From contig DBEI01000061.1 of assembly GCA_002294445.1 (NCBI GenBank), positions 1 to 15,564 on the forward strand: 15,564 bases of DNA. The letters are read 5' to 3'. Below the pieces are notes generated by a model. The model was not told where the DNA came from and did no database searches. It saw nothing but the letters and a program-made list of their open reading frames with translations. Shown here in pieces: positions 1 to 5,474 of this stretch (positions within the stretch are counted from its first letter, which is position 1; every line of letters starts with the position of its first letter). The position numbers and the translations under genes were made by a program. Origin of the DNA: Patescibacteria group bacterium UBA910. GTDB taxonomy: Bacteria > Patescibacteriota > Minisyncoccia > Phycocordibacterales > DATDWN01.

Positions 1-52
1 CCAAGGCAAAAGCCGAAAACACCAACCACAGAATGACAGCAATTTTGCTCAT
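1..52 (-). CDS. N-terminal fragment of a protein with a signal-peptide-like start (runs off the left edge)
   Basis: Only 17 codons are visible, reading MSKIAVILWLVFSAFAL. A lysine followed by a hydrophobic stretch ending in small residues looks like a secretion signal or N-terminal membrane anchor. The start is well supported: AAGGAG (complement of 58-63) sits 5 bases before the ATG, and a strong promoter lies further upstream at 109-138. This is the only convincing Shine-Dalgarno sequence in the window. The gene is divergent from the pilus ATPase at 197. Nothing visible identifies the function; an exported or membrane protein is the limit of the inference. Confidence 0.6.
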   Translation of the reverse strand, partial: MSKIAVILWLVFSAFAL

Positions 53-78
53 AAGAGCTCCTTTTTAAAAGAAAATTT

Positions 79-97
79 AGACGTTTGGGACACGTCT
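79..97 (-). promoter_or_regulatory. Inverted repeat in the leader of the left-edge gene
   Basis: AGACGT (79-84) and ACGTCT (92-97) form a perfect 6-bp inverted repeat with a 7-base spacer. It lies just downstream of the predicted transcription start and upstream of the Shine-Dalgarno sequence. It could be an operator or a leader hairpin; at this size chance cannot be excluded. Confidence 0.3.
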
Positions 98-108
98 TTC
101 CGTATCAA

Positions 109-138
109 ATTATACTATACTTATATACTATTTGTCAA
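109..138 (-). promoter_or_regulatory. Near-consensus housekeeping promoter for the left-edge gene
   Basis: On the minus strand TTGACA (complement of 133-138) is followed by an 18-base spacer and TATAAT (complement of 109-114). Both hexamers match the sigma-70 consensus exactly. The predicted transcript would start near 102 and have a leader of about 50 bases with a Shine-Dalgarno sequence, unlike the leaderless pattern seen elsewhere in the window. Confidence 0.65.
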
Positions 139-184
139 TAGCTTACTATCCAAGTTTTCCAATGTATTTTTAATATTTTTACTC

Positions 185-190
185 TATACT
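185..190 (+). promoter_or_regulatory. -10 element of the pilus ATPase gene (leaderless geometry)
   Basis: TATACT ends 6 bases before the ATG at 197, which places the expected transcription start on or next to the start codon. No convincing -35 hexamer and no Shine-Dalgarno sequence are seen. Several further TATACT/TATATA motifs at 111-130 could act as alternatives. Confidence 0.4.
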
Positions 191-196
191 ATATAC

Positions 197-1870
197 ATGA
201 TTGATTTTGATGAAGACAAACAAGATAAACGAATTGCAACCCTTCGAAAGCAAGAAGAGGAGCATCTTGCTCAAATAATGGCGGAAAAATTTGGTATTCC
301 CTACCTGGATCTGACTGCTGTACCGATCGACATTGATGCACTGAGATATGTTTCAGAAACTGAAGCACGTGAAGCATCACTTGCGGTTTTCAACGCTTTA
401 GATAAAAAAATTGATATTGCTGTACTCTCCCCTGAAAACAAAGCTGCGCAAGAAATAATAAAAAAAATAGAAGAGAAAGGAAACATAGTAACCGTACACA
501 TGGTCTCACACAACAGTCTCGAAAAAGTGTGGGGTCGCTACAAAGACCTTTCATATTCATTTGAAACAAAAGGTGGTGCACTTGATATTTCAAATGACCA
601 GATCACTGACTTTCTTTCATCGGTGCACACCACTGCAGACGTAGCAACATTAATCAACGAAGTGCTTTCAATGAAAAAAGCATATCGTATTTCACGTATT
701 CTTGAAATCATTCTTGCGGGAGCTATTGCAATTAAAGCATCAGACATTCACCTTGAACCAGAAGAAACTTTTGTACGTCTTCGCTACCGACTCGATGGTG
801 TACTTACTGATATTACAGAATTTGATCTAGACACATTTAGACTACTCCTTTCTCGCATCAAACTCATTTCAAATCTAAAACTTAATGTAGGAAGTGCACA
901 AGACGGTCGTTTTAGTATTAAACTCTCAAACACAGAGATTGAAATCCGTACTTCCCTACTTCCTGGTGCATACAGTGAGTCTGTGGTACTTCGAGTACTG
1001 AACCCAGATTCTATTTCCGTAGGACTCGAAGAGCTTGGTATCAACGAACATCTTCTAAAAATTTTAATGCATGAAATAGAAAAACCAAACGGTATGATGC
1101 TCAACACTGGACCAACTGGTTCGGGTAAAACCACCACACTTTATGCATTTTTGAAAAAAGTACACGTACCAGGTATCAAGATTATTACTATTGAAAATCC
1201 GATTGAATATCATCTCGAAGGGATCGTACAGACTCAAACTGACGAAAAGAAAAATTATACATTCAACGAAGGTCTTCGTTCTGCACTTCGACAAGACCCT
1301 GATATTATCATGGTTGGTGAAATTCGAGACCAAGAAACAGCAGAAACATCCATTAATGCAGCGCTCACCGGACACCTTGTATTCTCCACTCTTCACACCA
1401 ACAATGCATCAGGAACTTTCCCCCGGCTTGTGGACCTTGGTGTAAACCCAAAAACACTTTCATCTGCAATCAACATAGCAATGGCCCAACGACTTGTTCG
1501 TAGACTCTGTAAGGAATGCAAAAAAGAGGTACCTGTAACCGAAACAGACAAGAAACTTATCGATAGTGTGATGGATAGTGTAGTAGATAAAACCCAAATT
1601 GAAGGACTTAAACGCGACACATACTTTCAAGCTGTTGGATGTCCACAATGCAACAACATTGGCTACAAAGGACGTATTGGTATTCACGAGGCAATACGTA
1701 TGGATGATGCAATTGAAAAAGTTATTAATGAAAACTTAAGTGAACGTGAAATAAAAAAAGCATCCCTTCCCCAAGGTATACTCGACTTAAAACAAGATGG
1801 AATTGTAAAAGTACTTAAAGGGATTACGACTCTCGATGAACTGTCTCGCGTTGTCGACATGGAAGAGTAA
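197..1870 (+). CDS. PilB/GspE-family type IV pilus assembly ATPase
   Basis: Cytoplasmic hexameric ATPase that would power pilin extension in a type IV pilus or related secretion machine. The 557 residues are full length for the family. Residues about 20-130 resemble the N-terminal MshEN/T2SSE_N domain. The ATPase core has the ASDIHLEP and RYRLDG motifs, a Walker A GPTGSGKT (305-312), the Asp box around TIENPIEY, a Walker B ending DIIMVGEIRD (369-378) and a His box around HTNNASGTFPRL. Two CxxC pairs (C438/C441 and C482/C485) form the zinc site typical of PilB/GspE and absent from PilT. The ATG follows a -10 box at leaderless distance. No other pilus gene adjoins it, so its partners (PilC, PilM-O, pilins) must lie elsewhere. 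I prefer PilB because this group normally encodes type IV pili, but sequence alone does not separate PilB from GspE. Confidence 0.92.
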   Translation: MIDFDEDKQDKRIATLRKQEEEHLAQIMAEKFGIPYLDLTAVPIDIDALRYVSETEAREASLAVFNALDKKIDIAVLSPENKAAQEIIKKIEEKGNIVTVHMVSHNSLEKVWGRYKDLSYSFETKGGALDISNDQITDFLSSVHTTADVATLINEVLSMKKAYRISRILEIILAGAIAIKASDIHLEPEETFVRLRYRLDGVLTDITEFDLDTFRLLLSRIKLISNLKLNVGSAQDGRFSIKLSNTEIEIRTSLLPGAYSESVVLRVLNPDSISVGLEELGINEHLLKILMHEIEKPNGMMLNTGPTGSGKTTTLYAFLKKVHVPGIKIITIENPIEYHLEGIVQTQTDEKKNYTFNEGLRSALRQDPDIIMVGEIRDQETAETSINAALTGHLVFSTLHTNNASGTFPRLVDLGVNPKTLSSAINIAMAQRLVRRLCKECKKEVPVTETDKKLIDSVMDSVVDKTQIEGLKRDTYFQAVGCPQCNNIGYKGRIGIHEAIRMDDAIEKVINENLSEREIKKASLPQGILDLKQDGIVKVLKGITTLDELSRVVDMEE

Positions 1871-1992
1871 CATCTCTAAAATCACTTTATCTACTTTGTC
1901 GTAATGCAAGTTTTTTCGTTCACCGTACAACAAGTACGGCTCACTCTAAAACTCTTTTACTTCGCGTATCTAAAGCAATTTTAGAAATGTTA
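1868..1992 (+). repeat. Structured repeat copy A, folded onto the stop codon of the pilus ATPase gene
   Basis: A 93-base core (1884-1976) is about 92% identical to the core of copy B at 4363-4455. The core is flanked by inverted arms, 1868-1882 and 1978-1992, which pair at 14 of 15 positions; the left arm includes the TAA stop. The arm sequences are unrelated to those of copy B, yet both sets pair. Inside the core, CTTTA (1885-1889) pairs with TAAAG (1971-1975), GTAA (1901-1904) with TTAC (1957-1960), AGTTTT (1909-1914) with AAAACT (1948-1953), and CCGTAC (1923-1928) with GTACGG (1934-1939) around an AACAA loop. The whole unit can fold as one long imperfect hairpin. It has no T-run as good as that of copy B, so terminator activity is less certain here. 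Confidence 0.8.
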
Positions 1993-2060
1993 TTTAACAC
2001 ATGAGTTATATTATTATACTCTTTCAAGGTTGCCAGTGATTTTTTTTAGAGTTGTAGTGA

Positions 2061-2066
2061 TAAAAT
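2061..2066 (+). promoter_or_regulatory. Possible extended -10 promoter in the gene-free stretch
   Basis: TGA followed by TAAAAT gives an extended -10 element with no clear -35. It would drive rightward transcription through the hairpin at 2115-2138 and the structure at 2153-2320. It is the only reasonable plus-strand promoter candidate for that structure and is weaker than the minus-strand one. Confidence 0.25.
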
Positions 2067-2110
2067 TACTTGCACAGGTTTTTTATTTATGAATAATTAT
2101 ATGCAGATAC

Positions 2111-2138
2111 AAAAACAACATCTCACATGAGATGTTGT
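2111..2138 (-). terminator. Intrinsic terminator on the minus strand
   Basis: ACAACATCTC (2115-2124) pairs perfectly with GAGATGTTGT (2129-2138) around a 4-base loop. Read on the minus strand the stem runs into five T residues (complement of 2111-2115); on the plus strand it is followed by CATTG. The polarity therefore points to a leftward transcript arriving from the 2150-2370 region, where no protein gene reads leftward. Confidence 0.55.
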
Positions 2139-2152
2139 CATTGTTTAAAATA

Positions 2153-2320
2153 GTTCCAGAACATAAATCTCTAAGCGACACTTTTAATATCTATACCAAA
2201 AGCTAAGTGATTCGCAAAGGATAGTCACAGATAACACCGAAATGTTACCCAGTACGTCCTCGCAGGATACACTCGTAAACCCGTAAGGGTCCAGTCGCTT
2301 AGAGATTTATTTCCTGGAAC
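2153..2320 (-). ncRNA. Candidate structured small RNA, multi-hairpin with a long closing stem
   Basis: GTTCCAG (2153-2159) plus ATAAATCTCTAAGCGAC (2163-2179) pair with GTCGCTTAGAGATTTAT (2294-2310) plus CTGGAAC (2314-2320), giving 24 bp interrupted by one 3x3 internal loop. The enclosed 114 bases are almost filled by five local hairpins: 2181-2202, 2207-2228, 2230-2249 (7 bp with one wobble pair), 2252-2270 and 2279-2290. I favour the minus strand because a near-consensus promoter lies upstream (2373-2400) and an intrinsic terminator downstream (2111-2138). Against this, the last hairpin would have a GNRA loop (GUAA) only on the plus strand. Hallmarks of tmRNA, RNase P RNA, SRP RNA, 6S RNA and tRNA were looked for and not found. 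The alternative is a small transposon-derived element with 27-base terminal inverted repeats (24 of 27 identical), although no clear target duplication flanks it. Confidence 0.45.
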
Positions 2321-2358
2321 AAAAAAAAGAAGCACATAAGACGTGACTGACAGAGTGC

Positions 2359-2387
2359 TTACTTCAAGAAGAAGTCTATCATATAAT
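2359..2387 (+). promoter_or_regulatory. ruvB promoter, leaderless geometry
   Basis: TTACTT (2359-2364), a 17-base spacer and a perfect TATAAT (2382-2387) lie 6 bases before the ATG at 2394. The expected transcription start coincides with that ATG. This rules against the longer in-frame GTG start at 2343, which lies upstream of the promoter. Confidence 0.65.
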
Positions 2388-2400
2388 AAATATATGTCAA
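2373..2400 (-). promoter_or_regulatory. Minus-strand promoter candidate for the structured RNA
   Basis: TTGACA (complement of 2395-2400) is followed by 16 bases and TAGACT (complement of 2373-2378), with TGA just upstream making an extended -10. A start near 2366 would read away from ruvB into the structured region. It overlaps the ruvB promoter and the first codons of ruvB, so the two would compete for RNA polymerase. An AAGCAC/GTGCTT stem followed by eight T residues (complement of 2321-2360) lies early in this transcript and could attenuate it. Confidence 0.4.
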
Positions 2401-3398
2401 GTACCCCGAAAACCACTGCTAAACAACCAGATGATTCCCTTTTTCTCGACACAACACTCCGTCCTGGAGAATGGGATCAATATATTGGTCAAAACACTAT
2501 AAAAAAGAATCTTCATATACTTCTCACTGCCGCAAAACAGCGTAATCATCCGCCTGAACACATCCTTTTTTATGGTCCACCTGGTCTTGGAAAAACCACA
2601 CTCGCTCACCTCGTTGCAAAAGAGCTGAGAACACAAATGAAAACAACCTCTGGACCTGCTATAGAAAAAGTAGGTGACCTTGCATCTATTCTCACAAACC
2701 TTTCACCGGGAGATATTTTATTTATTGACGAAATACATCGTCTTAATAAAACAATTGAGGAAATCCTCTATCCTGCTATGGAGTCTGGATCTCTTGATAT
2801 TATTATCGGCAAAGGACCAAGTGCACGCACTATACAACTCGAGCTTCCACCGTTTACCCTCATTGCAGCGACAACACGTATAGCAATGATATCTTCTCCT
2901 CTTCGTTCACGTTTTTCAGGAGGTATTCATAAACTTGAGTTTTATTCTGATGAAGAAATCCAACAGATTGTAGAACGTTCTGCAGGGATTCTCGGCGTCA
3001 CTATTCACCCACAAGGAGCACAAGAGATAGCACGACGAAGTCGCTATACACCACGTACAGCAAACTATTTTCTGAAACGAGTTCGGGATTATGCTCAAGT
3101 ACACAACACCGAGCTTAGTAAAGAAAGTGTTGATCAAGCACTTGAACTTTTAGGAGTTGATAAAATGGGACTTACTACAGCCGACAGAGAAATACTTGAA
3201 ACCATTATTCATAAATTTGGAGGAGGACCAGTGGGACTCAACACTATCGCCTCTTCTCTCTCAGAAGAAGAAACAACTATTGAAGAATTTAATGAACCGT
3301 ACTTGATGCAGATTGGTTTTATTGACCGTACTCCTCGTGGACGAACGGTAACTGAGCTTGGATATAAACATCTTGGACTCACTCCTCCAATTTTATAA
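2394..3398 (+). CDS. ruvB: Holliday junction branch-migration ATPase RuvB
   Basis: Hexameric AAA+ motor that, with RuvA, drives branch migration of Holliday junctions before RuvC cleavage. From the ATG at 2394 the protein has 334 residues, the family norm. Visible motifs are the N-terminal LRPGEWDQYIGQ region, Walker A GPPGLGKT (61-68), Walker B DEIH (112-115), sensor AATTR, an LRSRF motif (170-174) carrying the arginine finger, and a C-terminal winged helix with the NTIASSLSEEETTIE and RTPRGR signatures. A longer in-frame version from GTG 2343 adds 17 residues but would start inside the promoter. yebC and ruvC follow, but ruvA is not in the window. An AT-rich hairpin at 3431-3448 may end the transcript. 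Confidence 0.95.
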   Translation: MSSTPKTTAKQPDDSLFLDTTLRPGEWDQYIGQNTIKKNLHILLTAAKQRNHPPEHILFYGPPGLGKTTLAHLVAKELRTQMKTTSGPAIEKVGDLASILTNLSPGDILFIDEIHRLNKTIEEILYPAMESGSLDIIIGKGPSARTIQLELPPFTLIAATTRIAMISSPLRSRFSGGIHKLEFYSDEEIQQIVERSAGILGVTIHPQGAQEIARRSRYTPRTANYFLKRVRDYAQVHNTELSKESVDQALELLGVDKMGLTTADREILETIIHKFGGGPVGLNTIASSLSEEETTIEEFNEPYLMQIGFIDRTPRGRTVTELGYKHLGLTPPIL

Positions 3399-3430
3399 AA
3401 TATTATATGTAAATATTTATTGTTGCATCA

Positions 3431-3453
3431 AATCAATATAAATTGATTATTTT
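3431..3453 (+). terminator. Weak terminator-like hairpin after ruvB
   Basis: AATCAAT (3431-3437) pairs with ATTGATT (3442-3448) around ATAA, followed by ATTTT. The stem contains few G/C pairs, so termination would be inefficient. Confidence 0.3.
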
Positions 3454-3468
3454 ACAATGAAGCTATAC

Positions 3469-3474
3469 TATAAT
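3469..3474 (+). promoter_or_regulatory. -10 element of the small membrane protein gene (leaderless geometry)
   Basis: A perfect TATAAT ends 5 bases before the ATG at 3480; an overlapping TATACT lies at 3464-3469. No convincing -35 hexamer and no ribosome binding site are present. Confidence 0.45.
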
Positions 3475-3479
3475 ATTAC

Positions 3480-3803
3480 ATGAAAAAAACGAATATTTTC
3501 GGATTAAGCGTTATTCTTATATATATAATATTATGTGCTGGAGCATGGATGACAACATTATCATGCGAAGCAAGACAATCGGATAATTTTTCAAATATGT
3601 GTTTTTTATTACCTGGAATCTTATCACTACCTACCGTCCTGTTGGTTAGAATTATCTCTGAAATAATAGCAAATGTTACAAAATTAGAAACAGGTAATGG
3701 TTTTACGTATACAAACATAGTTATAGCTCAACTCATTAATTTATACTATTTATCTAGACCTTATTTTATTCAAAGAAAACAATCCAATCTCACTCAACAA
3801 TAA
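3480..3803 (+). CDS. Small multi-pass membrane protein of unknown function
   Basis: A 107-residue protein I do not recognise. It begins MKKTN and shows three hydrophobic stretches, about residues 6-27, 41-64 and 76-95, joined by short polar loops; the tail is polar and slightly basic (RKQSNLTQQ). Two cysteines (near 29 and 41) fall at the ends of the first two segments, in the same loop. It has its own -10 box and its stop lies 15 bases before yebC, so it may be cotranscribed with yebC. It occupies a place in the ruv/yebC neighbourhood where other bacteria often carry ruvA, but it has no resemblance to RuvA. Codon use is more AT-rich than its neighbours to the eye. The frame is supported by the promoter and by an uninterrupted hydrophobic pattern, not by homology. 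Confidence 0.55.
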   Translation: MKKTNIFGLSVILIYIILCAGAWMTTLSCEARQSDNFSNMCFLLPGILSLPTVLLVRIISEIIANVTKLETGNGFTYTNIVIAQLINLYYLSRPYFIQRKQSNLTQQ

Positions 3804-3818
3804 ACTCAACATATCTTT

Positions 3819-4349
3819 ATGGCAGGACACAATAAATGGTCAAAAATTAAGCGACAAAAAGAAAAGACTGACGGACAGAAGTCTAAAATTTTTAGTAAAT
3901 TTGTTCGTCTCATTACCTCTGAAATTAAGAAAGCAAACGGAGTAGCCACTTCTCCTGGTGTACGTGCAGTAATAGAAAAGGCAAAATCAGAAAACGTGCC
4001 GAACGATATTATTGAACGCGCAATCAAAAAATCTTCTGAGCCTTCTGAAGCTCTTGAATCTATTACATACGAAGCATATGGTCCTGGTGGTTGTGGACTT
4101 GTAATTGAAGCACTTACCTCAAATCGAAATAAAGCGGCACAAGAAGTAAAATTTATTCTTTCTAAACATGGATTTTCTCTTGCTGGTATTGGTTCTGTTA
4201 CATGGGCATTTACCAGAAACCCAGATATGAGCTGGACTCCTTCTACAACCATTCCCCTTTCAGATGAAGACGGTGAACTTCTTGGAAAAATTTTAGATGA
4301 GTTTGATGAGAATGATGAGGTACAGGAAGTTTTTACTAACGCCGAGTAA
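3819..4349 (+). CDS. yebC: YebC/PmpR/TACO1-family protein, internally shortened
   Basis: The family includes DNA-binding regulators and, in more recent work, factors that help ribosomes through difficult sequences; which role applies here is unknown. The N-terminus MAGHNKWSKIKRQKEK and the KIFSKFVR motif are diagnostic, as are YEAYGPGG, SNRNKAAQEV and GSVTWAF. The protein has 176 residues, against roughly 235-250 for typical members. The missing part is internal: after GSVTWAFTRNP it jumps to WTPSTTIPL and the family ending DENDEVQEVFTNAE, so about 60 residues of the inserted third domain are gone while the closing segment of domain two is kept. No frameshift or stop marks the junction. The start lacks a Shine-Dalgarno sequence. 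A possible -10 (TAAACT, 3802-3807) overlaps the upstream stop. The TAA is folded into structured repeat copy B. Confidence 0.92.
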   Translation: MAGHNKWSKIKRQKEKTDGQKSKIFSKFVRLITSEIKKANGVATSPGVRAVIEKAKSENVPNDIIERAIKKSSEPSEALESITYEAYGPGGCGLVIEALTSNRNKAAQEVKFILSKHGFSLAGIGSVTWAFTRNPDMSWTPSTTIPLSDEDGELLGKILDEFDENDEVQEVFTNAE

Positions 4350-4472
4350 AATCAGTTAAATTACCTTATCTACTTTGTCGTAATGCAAGTTTTTTCGTTC
4401 ACTGTACAACAAGTACAACTCACTCTAAAACTTTTTTACTTCTCGTATCTAAGGCAATTTAACTGATTTTTT
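4348..4472 (+). repeat. Structured repeat copy B, folded onto the yebC stop codon
   Basis: The 93-base core (4363-4455) matches copy A (1884-1976) with seven substitutions. The arms 4348-4362 and 4456-4470 are perfect 15-bp complements with a sequence unrelated to the arms of copy A; the right arm ends in TTTTTT (4467-4472), so arms plus T-run make a good intrinsic terminator with the core sitting in its loop. In the core, CCTTA (4364-4368) pairs with TAAGG (4450-4454), where copy A has CTTTA and TAAAG: a compensatory change. The inner AACAA-loop hairpin keeps GTAC/GTAC and changes its next pair from C-G to T-A. These changes favour a selected fold or a self-complementary mobile element over random duplication. 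Confidence 0.8.
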
Positions 4473-4518
4473 AAAATTATTTTGTTTCCAAGTGAAAGAA
4501 AAACTAAAAATTTTCTTG

Positions 4519-4527
4519 TGGTAAACT
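4519..4527 (+). promoter_or_regulatory. Extended -10 promoter of ruvC (leaderless geometry)
   Basis: TG (4519-4520), one base, then TAAACT (4522-4527) form an extended -10 ending 6 bases before the ATG at 4534. No -35 match is evident, as is common for extended -10 promoters. Confidence 0.45.
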
Positions 4528-4533
4528 AAAGCT

Positions 4534-5010
4534 ATGATATTACTCTCCATCGACCCTGGGTTTGAACGGCTAGGTCTTGCAATAATTGAAAAAGAAGGAA
4601 GAAATAAAGAAACCCTTCTATATTCTGAGTGTTTTAAAACATCTTCAAAACTTCCCCACCATGAAAGACTTCGACTTATTGGAAATAAAATAAAAGACAT
4701 TATAGAAGAATATAAACCAACCACACTTGCCACGGAAAAACTTTTTTTTACATCAAATCAAAAAACAGTGATTCCTGTGGCAGAAGCTCGAGGTGTCATA
4801 TTATATATTGCAGGAATATACAATCTTGCTGTCTTTGAATACAGTCCTCCGGAGATCAAAGTAGCGGTTACCGGCTATGGAAAAAGTGATAAACAACAGA
4901 TTATGTCGATGATCCCTCAGTTGATCACCTTACAAAAAAACATCACTTCCGATGATGAATTTGATGCAATCGCTATCGGTCTCACTCACTATGCAATTTC
5001 TCGTATATAA
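4534..5010 (+). CDS. ruvC: Holliday junction resolvase RuvC
   Basis: Dimeric endonuclease that cuts Holliday junctions symmetrically. At 158 residues it is close to the usual 160-175. The RNase H-like fold is shown by LSIDPGFERLG with catalytic D7, the second acidic residue E68 in TLATEKLFF, and the C-terminal pair D141/D144 in DEFDAIAIGLTH. All four catalytic carboxylates are therefore present. The start follows an extended -10 at leaderless distance. It lies downstream of yebC and repeat copy B. An imperfect hairpin lies just past the stop (5018-5054). Confidence 0.93.
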   Translation: MILLSIDPGFERLGLAIIEKEGRNKETLLYSECFKTSSKLPHHERLRLIGNKIKDIIEEYKPTTLATEKLFFTSNQKTVIPVAEARGVILYIAGIYNLAVFEYSPPEIKVAVTGYGKSDKQQIMSMIPQLITLQKNITSDDEFDAIAIGLTHYAISRI

Positions 5011-5017
5011 ATAAAAA

Positions 5018-5054
5018 ATATCCACATTTTGTTTATTTGCAAAATATTGGATAT
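5018..5054. other. Imperfect hairpin downstream of ruvC
   Basis: ATATCC (5018-5023) pairs with GGATAT (5049-5054), and inside it ATTTTG (5026-5031) pairs with CAAAAT (5040-5045). No T-run follows, so it is not a classical intrinsic terminator. It could protect the 3' end of the ruvC message. Confidence 0.3.
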
Positions 5055-5093
5055 CTGATACAAATATGGAGACTTAAATAATAGATATATTAC

Positions 5094-5121
5094 TTTAAGC
5101 ACATTTTTAATATTTTATATT
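5094..5121 (+). promoter_or_regulatory. Promoter of the acidic small protein gene
   Basis: TTTAAG (5094-5099), a 16-base spacer and TATATT (5116-5121) end 9 bases before the ATG at 5131. The leader would be only a few bases long and has no Shine-Dalgarno sequence. Confidence 0.4.
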
Positions 5122-5130
5122 CAAAACAAC

Positions 5131-5442
5131 ATGGATGATGAAGTGAAAGATCCATTAGAAGCTATGGACGAAGAGGATGCGGAAGATGATGAAATAGATC
5201 CAGATAAACTTGGCCCAGGTCTCCATATTGAAGGAGAGGATGAGGAAGTTGACGCAGATGTAGACGGTGAAACTCCTACAGATATCGACGATCCCCTTAT
5301 GTTTGACCCTCTTATTGAAAACAAAAAAACTGAAAAAAAGAAAAGTGATAACGAGGATGAGGAAGAAGAATTTCCAGAAGAGGAAGAAGATGCAGAGATA
5401 GACCTTGTAGACGAGGATTTTGAAGACGGAGAAGAATGGTAA
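5131..5442 (+). CDS. Extremely acidic small protein of unknown function
   Basis: I do not recognise this 103-residue protein. By my count 51 residues are Asp or Glu, with only seven Lys and no Arg, so the net charge is about -44. Acidic runs cover the first 25 residues and the last 35. Between them is a less charged segment (about 26-65) with LGPGLHIEG and DDPLMFDPL, followed by a short lysine patch (KKTEKKK, about 66-72). It has no cysteine, signal peptide or membrane segment and is probably largely disordered and cytoplasmic. It has its own promoter and a strong palindromic terminator directly after the stop. The acidic tail recalls the RNA polymerase delta subunit or nucleic-acid-mimic proteins, but no domain supports either, and acidic composition alone is not evidence of homology. 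Confidence 0.65.
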   Translation: MDDEVKDPLEAMDEEDAEDDEIDPDKLGPGLHIEGEDEEVDADVDGETPTDIDDPLMFDPLIENKKTEKKKSDNEDEEEEFPEEEEDAEIDLVDEDFEDGEEW

Positions 5443-5474
5443 ATTAAAAAGACCGCATATGCGGTCTTTTTAAT
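5443..5474. terminator. Bidirectional terminator between the acidic protein gene and tyrS
   Basis: A perfect 32-base palindrome: 5443-5458 is the exact complement of 5459-5474, with a GC-rich centre (GACCGCAT/ATGCGGTC) and A/T runs on both sides. It starts directly after the acidic-protein TAA and its last base is part of the tyrS stop, so it can serve both convergent transcripts. Confidence 0.85.

Noticed and set aside
197..1870. TGA read as glycine (genetic code 25), known in some relatives
   Set aside because: All conserved genes are full length under the standard bacterial code and need no in-frame TGA.
1868..1992. Integron attC-type recombination site
   Set aside because: attC sites keep short conserved ends and vary in the middle. 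Here the middle is conserved and the ends vary, and no integrase or cassette array is present.
2089..2130. 13-codon frame that ends inside the hairpin at 2115-2138, resembling a leader peptide with attenuator
   Set aside because: The hairpin lacks a T-run on the plus strand and the peptide has no repeated regulatory codon; it is likely chance.
2153..2320. RNase P RNA, tmRNA, SRP RNA or 6S RNA
   Set aside because: The conserved GAGGAAAGTC, tRNA-like 3' end, GGAAG-type tetraloop motif and long rod with a single central bubble are all missing.
2225..2452. 75-codon minus-strand reading frame across the structured region
   Set aside because: It overlaps the start of ruvB and the closing stem of the structured RNA, has no ribosome binding site, and its product has no recognisable pattern.
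5121..5324. Serine-rich minus-strand frame opposite the acidic protein
   Set aside because: Serine runs are the expected complement of Asp/Glu codon runs; no promoter or start signal supports it.
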